In this document: piece by piece, positions 1-8,513 of the stretch | Layout: each line of letters starts with the position of its first letter | How positions within the stretch are numbered: position 1 is the stretch's first letter | Origin: Candidatus Poribacteria bacterium | GTDB taxonomy: Bacteria > Poribacteria > WGA-4E > WGA-3G | Reading direction: 5' to 3' | Length of the DNA: 64,000 bases | Assembly: GCA_022821725.1 (NCBI GenBank) | Contig: JAJEDB010000044.1 | Span: 37,100-101,099, forward strand | Position numbers and translations under genes: made by a program | Notes under the pieces: generated by a model | Database searches by the model: none | Told to the model about the DNA's origin: nothing | What the model saw: the letters and a program-made list of their open reading frames with translations, nothing else

Positions 1-2
1 CC

Positions 3-290
3 GGACGGAGACCCGACGGCGCGACGGAATGGAAAGGTGCCACAGAAAAGAGTATCCTCTGCAAGAGTGGGGATGTCGTGCTTTTCCGAAGCGAAGTCTG
101 GCATCGAGGCACAGCGAACCGGAGCGACCAGACCCGCTACCTCTTACAAGTGCATTACGCGAATCGGATGATCACCCAGAAATACCCACCTTATCTGAAC
201 CGGTTTCAGTTCAATTCAGACATCTTAGAACAGGCAACGGAACGTCAACAACGATTAATGGGCAATCACCGCCCCGGCGCCTACGATTGA
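3..290 (+). CDS. Phytanoyl-CoA dioxygenase family protein, C-terminal part (cut by window edge)
   Basis: The frame is open from the window edge to a TGA at 288-290, giving the last 95 residues. It contains the distal half of the PhyH (Fe(II)/2-oxoglutarate oxygenase) fold: a turn ending GDVVLFRSEVWHRGTANRS, where the His is the expected third iron ligand, followed by an Arg (TRYLLQVHY) that in the family binds the 2-oxoglutarate carboxylate. The HxD motif would lie upstream, outside the window. The substrate cannot be inferred. A second PhyH-type gene lies at 40053-40904, and expansion of this family fits a poribacterium-like genome. Confidence 0.75.
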   Translation, partial: GRRPDGATEWKGATEKSILCKSGDVVLFRSEVWHRGTANRSDQTRYLLQVHYANRMITQKYPPYLNRFQFNSDILEQATERQQRLMGNHRPGAYD

Positions 291-340
291 TCTCAAATTT
301 TTCAGCGCCCAATGACCTCCACCGAGGATAACAGCTTCCT

Positions 341-1261
341 TTGAATAGAAAAGACACCATCGGGACACCGCCAACACCGAGCGTTATCAGCGAGGAGCCG
401 CACGGGAAAATTATTGCCCTCAGTCTGCTCCTCGCGTTTCTTTGGGGCGGGAATTCGCCTTCAATCAAGATCGGCTTGGCAGATTTCCCGCCAATGGCAC
501 TGGCGTTCCTCCGTTTTGTGATTGGGCTTGTCGTTATTGGGGGGTGGGCACTCTATCGCGATGTCTCACTTCGTTTACGCAAGGGTGAACTCCCTCGATT
601 GCTGTTGCTGACAACGATTTTCATCCTCCAAATCATCTGCTTGAACACCGGCACCCTCTACACGACCGCCTCCCGGTCCACCATCTTCATTAACGTCTAT
701 CCCTTTTTCACGGCGCTCTTTGCGCATTTCTGGATTCCCGGCGAACGCCTCTCCGTTCCAAAGACCTTGGGAATCGTTGTCGCTTTCAGTGGTGTCTTCG
801 TAACCGTTGCCCCGAACCTCGGCGAAGGCGAAACGAGCGTCCTCGGTGACCTCATCGTGCTTGTGAGCGGATGTTTCTTAGGATTACGCGTCGTCGTGAC
901 GAAACTGCTCATCCAGTCGATCCATCCGTACCGCCTCTTGGCGTGGCTGCTCACCTTGAGTCTCCCGTGCTATGTCACCATGAGTCTCCTTTTTGAGCGT
1001 GGATTGCCGATGCAACTGACACTCAGAAGTAGTGCCGCTTTACTCTATCAAGGCGGTGTCATCGCGGGTTTCTGTTTTCTGGCGTGGACTGCGGTGCTTG
1101 AAAGGTATAGTGCGAGTAAACTCGTTGTGCTTTTTTTCGCAACACCACTGTCGGGAGTCGTGTTTAGTTATGTGTTTTTAGGCGACGCGTTGACGCTTAG
1201 CTTATTGGTGGGTGCCGTTCTCGTAGCCGCTGGGATTTATCTGGTGAATATGCGGCGTTGA
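341..1261 (+). CDS. DMT-superfamily permease with two EamA domains
   Basis: A 306-residue inner-membrane protein with about ten hydrophobic segments arranged as two EamA repeats (about residues 25-155 and 165-303). The first repeat opens with the family-like stretch LLLAFLWGGNSPSIKIGL; the second ends ILVAAGIYLVNMRR-like (AVLVAAGIYLVNMRR). Such proteins export or import small metabolites; the substrate is unknown. The start chosen is TTG at 341, preceded by GAGG at 324-327, because no ATG or GTG lies closer before the first membrane segment. It starts 50 bp after the PhyH gene, so the two may be co-transcribed. Confidence 0.85.
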   Translation: MNRKDTIGTPPTPSVISEEPHGKIIALSLLLAFLWGGNSPSIKIGLADFPPMALAFLRFVIGLVVIGGWALYRDVSLRLRKGELPRLLLLTTIFILQIICLNTGTLYTTASRSTIFINVYPFFTALFAHFWIPGERLSVPKTLGIVVAFSGVFVTVAPNLGEGETSVLGDLIVLVSGCFLGLRVVVTKLLIQSIHPYRLLAWLLTLSLPCYVTMSLLFERGLPMQLTLRSSAALLYQGGVIAGFCFLAWTAVLERYSASKLVVLFFATPLSGVVFSYVFLGDALTLSLLVGAVLVAAGIYLVNMRR

Positions 1262-1326
1262 TGTGCTTATCGTAAAGTGTAGAATTCATTGCCTCCTAAT
1301 TTTGGGCTATATCAGGTCATATGATA

Positions 1327-3354
1327 CTATTTCAAAATGACCATTTTTCGGAGGGACAATAAATCATCTGCCTGTAGTTGGTAGAAATAGACACCACTGG
1401 CGACACGTTCACCGACAGCGTTTCTGCCGTCCCAGTATGCTGCTCGGTTCCGACTCGTATAGTAGCCTTCGCGTTGATGACCGAGATCCAAGTGCCGGAT
1501 GATGGTGCCGCGTGCATCATAGATGGTAATCCGCACATCACTGGGATTCGCCAAGTGATAAGGTATCCACGTCTCTGGATTGGATGGGTTCGGATAGTTG
1601 GGTAGCAGTGCTGTCTCCTCTGGGATCACGGACGCAAGCAGGCTTTCGAGGTAAGCGATCCCCTGACGGAAGGCGAAAGAACCATTGTCTTCAATCCATG
1701 CCTGGGCTATCCAAGACGCGATTACCGCAGCGTCTAACCCTTCTATGTTTTCCAAAGCAACGACAGAGGGAGCAGCCATGGCACTGGATTCCCCGAGACG
1801 TTGTGCCACAAAGACGAGATCCAGGATGCTGACAACCCCATCACCGTTCACATCCACTGCCGAGTTCGCAGATGCCGTTTCGCCCAAATGTCTCGCAACG
1901 AGGATCATGTCCAGCACACTCACCTGACCATCTCGGTTTATATCTCCATTAGCGGGGGGTAAGACATCCGATATGTTGTTACCGTCCAGATGCAGGATCT
2001 CTAACTGCGTGAGTTCTGCCAGCGGCGATGCATCCGATATGTTATTATCCTGAAGATACAGCCATTTCAGGTGCGTGAGTTTTGCCAGCGGCGATATATC
2101 CGATATGTTGTTACCGTCCAGATACAGGATCTCTAACTGCGTGAGTTCTGCCAGTGGTGATAGATCCGATATGTTGTTCTCTCTGAGCTGGAGTGTCCCT
2201 AGCTGCGTGAGTTTTGCCAGTAGCGATATATCCGATATGTTGTTACCGACGAGAGACAGGTCATATAATTGCGTGAGTTCTGTCAGTGGTGATAGATCCG
2301 ATATGTTGTTATTCTCGAGATATAGGCTTCTTAGCTGCGTGAATCCTGCAAGGGGTGATATATCCGATATGTTGTTACGGCCGAGAAATAGGCCCCTTAG
2401 CTGCGTGAGTCCAGTAAGGGGTGATATATCTGATATGTTGTTATTGCTGAGAAGCAGGCCCCTTAGCTGCGTGAGTCCAGTAAGGGGTGATATATCCGAT
2501 ATGTTGTTACCGACGAGAGACAGCGTTCTTAGCTGCTCTGCGAACTGCAGCCCTTCCAAATCCTGAATCTTCATACTGGATGCCTGTAAACTTTTAAGTG
2601 TGCTCATCTCCTTCGCTGTAATCAAGGCATCTGGTGCTTTGCCGAGTGCCGCTGTGATTGCCACACGCAGGTTGGAATCCGGGATATGCACAGAGGCACC
2701 AGAAGTACCTTCCATTGCCGCGGTTAGCATGCCTGCAATAGCAGGTTTAAAGACGGCGTTCACATCGGCATCGACACCGACGAACATACTCCAACCACCA
2801 CCCCGTTCACTGATCTTCACGAGCAAGAGGTTATCGCCTTGCTTGATATCAACCAGAAATGTGTCCTGAAAGTCGCCAGCACCACGGTTAACAGGGTTGT
2901 TGTGAACCTCTTCACCGTTGAGCCAGACCTTGACGGAGTCATCACTGCCGACTCTCATATCTACGCCATCCTGATCTGAATCAGATTCAAGCGTGATAAG
3001 CGCGTAAGACGAATGGTCGTTGACATCGCCTTTACCCAAGCCAATCTCGTTGATGAGGTTGTTGACATTGTTACCGCCGGTTTCGGAAATCTTACCGAGT
3101 GTCCATACCAAATCGCCGACAGCATCGCCTGCATTAGCACCGTTATTTGCGATCATCTCTTCGGTAACATAACCACCACTGGCTTCAGCGAGTGAATCGA
3201 TATCGGTCGAATTCGCGCCGCCTTGACCTGATTTGGTCGGGGCGATCATCCAGAGCCATGGACCGGTAATTTTATTTTGGGCATCAGCTGTCTGCGCCAT
3301 CACAAACATGACTATAAAATGTGCGAACCCTATTGTGAATAATTTTCTATTCAT
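1327..3354 (-). CDS. Secreted leucine-rich-repeat protein with dockerin repeats and FlgD-like C-terminal domain
   Basis: 675 residues. A signal peptide covers about residues 1-25 (cut after ADA). An N-terminal domain of about 180 residues of unrecognised fold contains a VKVWLNGEEVH strand and may bind ligands (inference). Residues about 235-463 hold 22-residue leucine-rich repeats, with nine copies of the NNISD signature. Next come two Ca-binding dockerin-type loops (DINRDGQVSVLD, DVNGDGVVSILD; about 467-512), and from about residue 583 a domain beginning LLPNYPNPSNPETWIPY and ending KMVILK, which resembles FlgD-Ig/type IX sorting tails. The repeats make the DNA at 1965-2550 a 66-bp tandem repeat. 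Likely a surface or exported protein-binding factor. The start ATG has GGAG just upstream. Confidence 0.85.
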   Translation of the reverse strand: MNRKLFTIGFAHFIVMFVMAQTADAQNKITGPWLWMIAPTKSGQGGANSTDIDSLAEASGGYVTEEMIANNGANAGDAVGDLVWTLGKISETGGNNVNNLINEIGLGKGDVNDHSSYALITLESDSDQDGVDMRVGSDDSVKVWLNGEEVHNNPVNRGAGDFQDTFLVDIKQGDNLLLVKISERGGGWSMFVGVDADVNAVFKPAIAGMLTAAMEGTSGASVHIPDSNLRVAITAALGKAPDALITAKEMSTLKSLQASSMKIQDLEGLQFAEQLRTLSLVGNNISDISPLTGLTQLRGLLLSNNNISDISPLTGLTQLRGLFLGRNNISDISPLAGFTQLRSLYLENNNISDLSPLTELTQLYDLSLVGNNISDISLLAKLTQLGTLQLRENNISDLSPLAELTQLEILYLDGNNISDISPLAKLTHLKWLYLQDNNISDASPLAELTQLEILHLDGNNISDVLPPANGDINRDGQVSVLDMILVARHLGETASANSAVDVNGDGVVSILDLVFVAQRLGESSAMAAPSVVALENIEGLDAAVIASWIAQAWIEDNGSFAFRQGIAYLESLLASVIPEETALLPNYPNPSNPETWIPYHLANPSDVRITIYDARGTIIRHLDLGHQREGYYTSRNRAAYWDGRNAVGERVASGVYFYQLQADDLLSLRKMVILK

Positions 3355-3417
3355 GAAAATCTCCGATTATAGTAAGTCCAAGAATTAATGAGACACTCTT
3401 CTGTGTTATATTGATCA

Positions 3418-3660
3418 TCAGATGAACTTTGAACCCATAGAACCTCTCCATTGACGTTTTCGAGCGTCCTGCGTGTTCTGTCCATCAAGTTTCACTTCAA
3501 TAGCGACAGGTTCACGCCCGAGTTCAGTCACAAAGATATCGGGGCATTTCTGATTGTTTTTAAAAGGACGTGTTTGTTCTTCAAGGGTCCATGTGCTCCG
3601 CATCCTGTTAAGGATGTCTACCAACTTTGTTGTGATTGTGTTTTCGTGTTGTTTCGCCAT
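3418..3660 (-). pseudogene. Fragment of a PD-(D/E)XK endonuclease-like or N-6 methylase-associated protein
   Basis: 80 codons. The N-terminal part (TTKLVDILNRMRSTW, then KCPDIFVTE and VAIEVKLDGQ) looks like the start of a restriction-endonuclease-like fold, with the D-x(n)-ExK pattern (PDIF, EVK). The sequence then ends after a basic, low-quality tail (ARKRQWRGSMGSKFI), far short of such proteins, so I read it as a truncated remnant. Its 5' leader resembles the leader of the neighbouring 3739-4143 gene (shared TGTAACCAT and ACGCG blocks). No good Shine-Dalgarno site. The family assignment is by eye and tentative. Confidence 0.4.
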
Positions 3661-3738
3661 GTTATGTTATCTCTTGTAACCATGTATGTGGATTCTCTAC
3701 GCGGACGCGAAGGTGCGACTGATAACGTTTGGCGAGTC

Positions 3739-4143
3739 TTAACATTCGGTCATCAGTCGTGCGAATTTATGTCGAGTTAAAGCACAATCCTCTGTTTCTG
3801 ATTTACACTGACGTAGGAACCTTAACTGTCCAGATAGCCCCAGTTTTCCAGAAATTACGCCGAGTCCAAACCGATAAACCTCAATATCAGTCATTGCACT
3901 TAGATCTTTTGGAGACTTATTTTTGGGTCCCTCTTGTTTTTTTTCACGGAGATCTTGAATCCCTTGCATAATTGTCTCCATATCCAGACCGTCTAACCAC
4001 TTATGGCGTTCAGCGGTATAATCGCCCGTGGGAGGTTCACACTGCCCAAGGAACCGAATTGTTCCAGCACGCCCCAATTTATCCAAAAGGATATCAAGTC
4101 CCAACTCGTAAACTTCAGTGTCTGTCATATCTCGTATGTTCAT
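3739..4143 (-). CDS. Unknown small protein with two copies of one domain
   Basis: 134 residues from the ATG at 4143, which has AGGAGGT nine bases upstream; a GTG at 4149 is too close to that site. The protein is an internal duplication: residues about 6-51 and 84-129 align, sharing MTD-EVY-x-GL, KLG, (I/L)RFL-QC and RHK blocks, joined by a charged KKQEGPKNKSPK linker. Single-domain relatives of this type (about 70 residues, MTD-EVY...RFLQQ...GDYT-ER) are familiar as small hypothetical proteins in cyanobacteria and poribacteria; an antitoxin role has been suspected for such small proteins but nothing here shows it. No toxin-like partner is evident, only the fragment at 3418-3660 downstream. 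Confidence 0.6.
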   Translation of the reverse strand: MNIRDMTDTEVYELGLDILLDKLGRAGTIRFLGQCEPPTGDYTAERHKWLDGLDMETIMQGIQDLREKKQEGPKNKSPKDLSAMTDIEVYRFGLGVISGKLGLSGQLRFLRQCKSETEDCALTRHKFARLMTEC

Positions 4144-4222
4144 TTGCACTTACCTCCTGTAACCATTATGTAGATTTCCAACGCGTACCCGAAATTAGAT
4201 AGTTAAGCACTCCCTCTAAGAG

Positions 4223-4249
4223 AAGGCGAGGTCAGAAAAACCTCGCCTT
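4223..4249. repeat. GGCGAGGT hairpin repeat, copy 1
   Basis: Perfect 10-bp inverted repeat AAGGCGAGGT / ACCTCGCCTT with a 7-base loop, 23 bp beyond the stop of the 4272-4895 gene. The same stem recurs at 58770-58795, and a 9-bp version lies inside a mobile element at 34726-34747. It has no T-run, so a simple intrinsic terminator is unlikely. Confidence 0.8.
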
Positions 4250-4271
4250 ACGGATATATCAGGGATAAAAT

Positions 4272-4895
4272 TTACTTGCGTTTAGAGGGTGCTTCCATCG
4301 CTGGATAGATTTCTATATCCGCTCGCGTGATGAGAACGCCGACGTAGAACGTCAACCAGTCGCCGCAGCATTCAATAGACATATACTCATCGTTATCACT
4401 GGCGTATTCGTGAAGTTCAACATCGAACGTATCTTCCCCTTCGGCATTGGTAAGGGTGAGTATTGCAGGAACAACGTCCTGTCGGTTATATTCAATAGCA
4501 ATATCCGCATTCTCATTCTCCGGGTCCGGAAAATAGAGGGTCATGGTATCTGGCAACGGATCGCCGAGTTCACATTCATCGTCAACAATCCATCGGGAAA
4601 TCTCGTAATCGTCCTTCGTTCCAGCAATATGATCAACCCCGATAACGACCTCTTCCTCGGCATCCCGGGCGTGATACATATAGCGGCGGAGGCTGTTACC
4701 TTCGTACTTCTTCCGTATGACGAGTTTAAAAGCGCGCGAAGTATCTCCCGTCTCCTCATAAGTAATGATGTCGGAGAGTTCAATCATGCTATCGAGCGGA
4801 ATGTCGACTAACTCATGCCGTTCCGGTTTCTTCGGTTCAGCGTCCTTGCGTCTCCCAAACAGGGATTTGCCGTCTTTTCTGCGAAACAGTGCCAT
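4272..4895 (-). CDS. Unknown acidic cytoplasmic protein, possibly DUF2491-like
   Basis: 207 residues without signal peptide or membrane segment. A basic N-terminus (MALFRRKDGKSLFGRRKD) precedes a mostly beta, acidic body. The C-terminal stretch DEYMSIECCGDWLTFYVGV followed by ITRADIEIY resembles by eye the end of DUF2491 (YjfK-type) proteins, but this is weak. The stop of the upstream gene's frame is not overlapped; the gap to 4904 is only 8 bp, so it is probably translated from the same transcript as the Arg/Ser/Thr-rich membrane protein that starts at 6016. Function unknown. Confidence 0.55.
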   Translation of the reverse strand: MALFRRKDGKSLFGRRKDAEPKKPERHELVDIPLDSMIELSDIITYEETGDTSRAFKLVIRKKYEGNSLRRYMYHARDAEEEVVIGVDHIAGTKDDYEISRWIVDDECELGDPLPDTMTLYFPDPENENADIAIEYNRQDVVPAILTLTNAEGEDTFDVELHEYASDNDEYMSIECCGDWLTFYVGVLITRADIEIYPAMEAPSKRK

Positions 4896-4903
4896 AGTCC
4901 CAC

Positions 4904-6016
4904 CTAAAAATAACCTTTGTTATACATCACAACCACAACCACACCAACAACGAGGATACTTCCGAAGATAAGCAGGAACCACGTTGCTCCTGATGTCCGC
5001 TTCTCGACAACAACGGTGCGTGTCGCAGGTGGTGCGCGCGTTGTGCTTGTTACCGTAGGTGTCGCCTCGGCAGCGGCAATGAGTTCCGACTTCAATGCCG
5101 CTTCATCCGGCAGTTCGTCAACTGTGAAAGCCTCGGCACCCTCCCCATAAAACGCATCAGGATTCTCCTCGACGTAACTTGCGACATAATCCTCATCTCG
5201 GTTTGTGCCGGGGTCTACGTAATTCGCGTTCGGTTCAACGCCTTGGCTCTCGTAATAGTCTTTGTAGTACTCATACTCCGCCTGTTTTTCTGCACTCCAG
5301 TGCGAGCGGTCATAGTCTCGGTGGTGATAGTGCCAGAGGTAACTATGGCGAATCGAATGGTTGTAATAGTCATGGAAATAGATACCGAACATGAAGTTGT
5401 TAAACGCCATAGATGCCGCCAACGGGTACATTGAGTACCCCATCATTGGATAGTAACCCCCGAAATTATTGACGTTAATCGTTTGGCGAGCATCGCGGCG
5501 GGCGCGTGCCGTCTCGCGATTCGCTCTCCTGTTTTGGCGTTTTAGCGTCCGGTTTTCTGCTTTGAGTTGTCGAACCTGTTTCCGATTTTGCGCTTTCACC
5601 TGCCGTTGCTGGCTGCGTGTTGCGCTCCGGGTCGCGGTCGTGCTTCGATTCGCTGAAGTTGCGGTCGTTGTTCTGGCACGACTTGTCGCAGTTTGTCTCT
5701 GGCGTGCGACCGTGCTGGCACGTGTGCCTGTGCTTCTTGACGCGCTACTTCTGTTATAGGTGCTGCCCGTGCTGCGGGTCGTCCGCGTCGAGGTCCGTGG
5801 GGTTGTATAAGAGCGACTCGTGCTACTCCGGCTACGCGTGCTGCTATAGGTGCGTCTGGGAGTGGTACTCCGCCGGGTCGTGCTGCGGCTGTAACTGCGA
5901 CTGCGACTAAAACTCCTGCCTCCGCCGCGGCGGCTCTCTACGATATCGGGTGCAAAACTGAATAAAAAGACAACCAGAACCGCAAGGATTGAGAACTTCT
6001 GAAATTTACGTTTCAC
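4904..6016 (-). CDS. Arg/Ser/Thr-rich membrane protein with coiled-coil and Tyr/His-rich region
   Basis: 370 residues from GTG at 6016, preceded by AAGGAGG; an upstream TTG/ATG would place that site inside the gene. Order of regions: signal/membrane segment (about residues 7-25); a low-complexity R/S/T tract of about 100 residues; a charged helix rich in K, R, Q (about 125-180); a segment rich in Y, H, M and F; an acidic stretch; and a C-terminal membrane helix (GATWFLLIFGSILVVGVVVV) ending in a short tail. The composition of the R/S/T tract suggests an extended, possibly nucleic-acid- or polysaccharide-binding region (inference). No named family recognised. Co-directional with and 8 bp from the 4272-4895 gene. 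Confidence 0.65.
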   Translation of the reverse strand: MKRKFQKFSILAVLVVFLFSFAPDIVESRRGGGRSFSRSRSYSRSTTRRSTTPRRTYSSTRSRSSTSRSYTTPRTSTRTTRSTGSTYNRSSASRSTGTRASTVARQRQTATSRARTTTATSANRSTTATRSATRSQQRQVKAQNRKQVRQLKAENRTLKRQNRRANRETARARRDARQTINVNNFGGYYPMMGYSMYPLAASMAFNNFMFGIYFHDYYNHSIRHSYLWHYHHRDYDRSHWSAEKQAEYEYYKDYYESQGVEPNANYVDPGTNRDEDYVASYVEENPDAFYGEGAEAFTVDELPDEAALKSELIAAAEATPTVTSTTRAPPATRTVVVEKRTSGATWFLLIFGSILVVGVVVVVMYNKGYF

Positions 6017-6145
6017 CCTGATCTTCCTCCTTAGATTTTTTTGCATGGAAAAACTTGACAAAAGATGCCGAATTTGTTAAAATTAAGAATACATGTAAAT
6101 CAGGGGCGGTTTTATTCGTGAACCACCCTGACTTTGAAGATTTAT

Positions 6146-6219
<74 letters not shown>

Positions 6220-6221
6220 TT

Positions 6222-6230
6222 CTTTTTTTT
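6222..6230 (+). terminator. T-run after tRNA-Arg
   Basis: Nine consecutive T directly after the mature tRNA end. The tRNA itself supplies the nearest stem, so this is a plausible simple stop for the tRNA transcript; no separate hairpin is present. Confidence 0.4.
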
Positions 6231-6343
6231 TCTAATGGACGCGCACGTCACATTCCAATTGCGCGAAACTTCATACTCACCATTTTAAAGACTATGCTAA
6301 CATTAATGTAAGAGAGTTGTCAAGTATATTTGAAAGGAAAGAT

Positions 6344-7228
6344 ATGGCACTTGATGTCCGAGATGCACGATTAACGGATCTGATCGATCCGGAGGCAGCT
6401 GTTGAGCAGATAGCAACAGGATGCCAATTCACCGAGGGACCCCTCTGGCACGCCACAGAGCAGTTTCTACTTTTTAGCGATATTCCCGCAAATACGATGC
6501 GGAGATGGGATGCGAACGCGGGAATGACTGTTTTCCGCGAACCCTCCGGTAAGTCAAACGGCTTGACTTACGATAAAGGCGGACACCTCATCGCCTGTGA
6601 GCACGCCAACCGACGGGTCTCCAGAACGACAGCTGACGGGGACGTCATCACAATCGCATCACACTATCAAGGAAAACGTTTGAACAGTCCGAACGATGTC
6701 GTCGTGAAATCCGACGGAAGTCTCTATTTCACCGATCCTCCCTACGGACTGAGTGCAGCCTACGGGGTTGAATCAGAGAAGGAACTCGACTTTCAAGGGA
6801 TCTACCGCCTGTCTCCAAACGGTGAAACACTGACCTTGCTCGTCGATGACTTTGATAGACCCAACGGTATCTGCTTTTCACCGGACGAGTCTATCCTCTA
6901 CATCAACGACACCGAACGGATGCATGTGCGAGCGTTCGATGTGCAACCCGACGGCACCCTCACCAACGACCGCATCTTCGGTGAAGAGGAAGGGGATACG
7001 GGGAAACCGGACGGGATGAAAGCCGATACACAGGGAAACGTTTATTTAACAGGTCCCGACGGTATTTGGGTCTTCGCACCTGACGGCACACATCTCGGCA
7101 TTATTCTCGTTCCTGAACGCGCCGCGAACCTCGCATGGGGTGGCGATGACTGGAAAACCCTTTTCATCACAGCGAGCACCTCTGTCTATCGCGTAGCATG
7201 TAAAACCGTGGGGGTCGCAGTCCCATAA
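6344..7228 (+). CDS. SMP-30/gluconolactonase/LRE-like protein
   Basis: 294 residues. The ATG at 6344 is chosen because GAAAGGAAA lies just upstream; a TTG at 6317 would extend it by nine residues. The six-bladed propeller family motifs are visible: FTEGPLW (metal-binding Glu) near residue 33, LNSPNDVVV (metal-binding Asn) near 120, DRPNGICFSPDE, and KPDGMKAD (catalytic Asp) near 225. Members hydrolyse sugar lactones or related esters using one divalent metal. It opens a plus-strand run with dut five bases downstream. The exact lactone is not predictable. Confidence 0.85.
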   Translation: MALDVRDARLTDLIDPEAAVEQIATGCQFTEGPLWHATEQFLLFSDIPANTMRRWDANAGMTVFREPSGKSNGLTYDKGGHLIACEHANRRVSRTTADGDVITIASHYQGKRLNSPNDVVVKSDGSLYFTDPPYGLSAAYGVESEKELDFQGIYRLSPNGETLTLLVDDFDRPNGICFSPDESILYINDTERMHVRAFDVQPDGTLTNDRIFGEEEGDTGKPDGMKADTQGNVYLTGPDGIWVFAPDGTHLGIILVPERAANLAWGGDDWKTLFITASTSVYRVACKTVGVAVP

Positions 7229-7233
7229 CACCC

Positions 7234-7665
7234 ATGAAAGTTAATATTAAACGCATCGACAAGACGCTTCCGTTGCCGCAATACGAAACCGCCGGTTCCG
7301 TGGGTTTCGATCTGATTTGTCGAGAATCCGCAGAGATTGCCCCGCACACCATCGTCCTGATCCCCGCGAACGTCATCGTTGAAACACCCCCCGGTTATAT
7401 GCTGATGGTCTGTTCCCGCAGCAGCACACCGCGTAAATTCGGCTTGATGGTGCCGCAAGGTGTAGGGATCGTCGACACCGACTACTGTGGTGAAGCGGAC
7501 GAATTGCAAATTCAGGTCTATAATTTCACAGATAGCGTCGTTAAGGTTGACAGAGGGAGTCGCATCGCACAAGCCATTTTCGTGCGCGTCGCTACAGCAG
7601 AATGGAACGAGGTCGAAGAGATGTCCGCAGCCTCCAGAGGCGGCTTCGGTAGCACAGACCGGTAG
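7234..7665 (+). CDS. dut: Deoxyuridine 5'-triphosphate nucleotidohydrolase
   Basis: 143 residues, typical trimeric dUTPase length. Motif 1 AGSVGFDL, motif 2 CSRSST, motif 3 GVGIVDTDYCGE (uracil-binding region with Tyr), motif 4 RGSRIAQAIF, and the C-terminal arm RGGFGSTDR that closes over the active site. The usual YRGE is YCGE here. It converts dUTP to dUMP and pyrophosphate, keeping uracil out of DNA and feeding dUMP to the thymidylate synthase that starts 15 bp downstream with GGGAGAG before it. Functional linkage with thyA and folA is strong. Confidence 0.93.
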   Translation: MKVNIKRIDKTLPLPQYETAGSVGFDLICRESAEIAPHTIVLIPANVIVETPPGYMLMVCSRSSTPRKFGLMVPQGVGIVDTDYCGEADELQIQVYNFTDSVVKVDRGSRIAQAIFVRVATAEWNEVEEMSAASRGGFGSTDR

Positions 7666-7679
7666 ATATAGGGAGAGTC

Positions 7680-8477
7680 ATGGAACAATACATAGACGGA
7701 CTTCGACAAGTCTTCGATACCGGGGTTGACCGAGCGGGTAGAAATGGAAAAACTCGGGCAGTCTTCGGCATGCAAATGCGATTCAATATGGAAGATGGGT
7801 TTCCTGCCGTAACCACCAAAAAACTCGCTTTTCGGTCAATGAAAGCGGAACTTCTGGGTTTCTTGCGGGGCTACGATCATGTCGATCAGTTCCAAAAACT
7901 CGGTACACAGATATGGAACGCAAACGCTGAGGCGTGGGGACGTGACGGCTCCCTCGGACGGATATACGGTGTCCAATGGCGACGGTGGAAAACGGAAAAT
8001 GGCACGATAGACCAATTAGGTGATGTCATTAAACAGATCCAAAACAACCCATATAGTCGTAGACATATCGTTTCGGCGTGGAATGCAGCAGAATTAGATC
8101 AGATGGCATTGGAGCCCTGTCATGTGTTATACCAATTCTTTGTCGCCGATGGCAAATTGTCGATGCAGACCTATCTACGGAGCTGCGATATGTTCTTAGG
8201 GGTTCCGTTCAATATCGCCTCTTACTCGCTCCTCTTGCACATGGTCGCGCAGGTAACAGCGTTAGCACCCAGTGAGTTTGTTCTTACTTTAGGGGATGCC
8301 CACATCTATCACGAACACCTCGAAGCCGTCGAAATCCAATTACAACGGAAACCTTATCCACTCCCACGCCTCGAACTCAATCCGAAAATCAAGTCGATTG
8401 ACGCGTTCAAGATGCAACACATTCAATTGGTAGACTACCAGCACCACAAGGCTATCTACGCCCCTATGATCGTGTAG
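7680..8477 (+). CDS. thyA: Thymidylate synthase (ThyA type)
   Basis: 265 residues, the length of the short bacterial ThyA. Catalytic Cys in ALEPCHVLYQF, dUMP-binding RSCDMFLGVPFNIASY, DPYSRRH-type loop as NPYSRRHIV, and the HIY (GDAHIYHEHLEA) motif are present. The enzyme methylates dUMP to dTMP with methylene-tetrahydrofolate. One unusual residue: the Gln that normally precedes RSCD (QRSCD) is Leu here (codon CTA at 8175-8177, residue 166). Lies between dut and, two genes later, folA, matching the dTMP cycle. Confidence 0.95.
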   Translation: MEQYIDGLRQVFDTGVDRAGRNGKTRAVFGMQMRFNMEDGFPAVTTKKLAFRSMKAELLGFLRGYDHVDQFQKLGTQIWNANAEAWGRDGSLGRIYGVQWRRWKTENGTIDQLGDVIKQIQNNPYSRRHIVSAWNAAELDQMALEPCHVLYQFFVADGKLSMQTYLRSCDMFLGVPFNIASYSLLLHMVAQVTALAPSEFVLTLGDAHIYHEHLEAVEIQLQRKPYPLPRLELNPKIKSIDAFKMQHIQLVDYQHHKAIYAPMIV

Positions 8478-8513
8478 GATTCTCAAGGCACCGCGCTACA
8501 CTGGAGGTTCCCG

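Noticed and set aside
1965..2550. Regular direct repeats considered as a CRISPR array
   Set aside because: The 66-bp period encodes leucine-rich repeats in frame; no spacers of constant length and no cas genes.
2075..2566. Plus-strand reading frame with repeated SDMLL units
   Set aside because: It is the antisense of the leucine-rich repeats; its periodicity is that of the 66-bp repeats of the real gene.
5469..5910. Plus-strand Arg/Cys-rich frames opposite the R/S/T-rich gene
   Set aside because: Low-complexity shadow of the minus-strand gene; no ribosome site or family.
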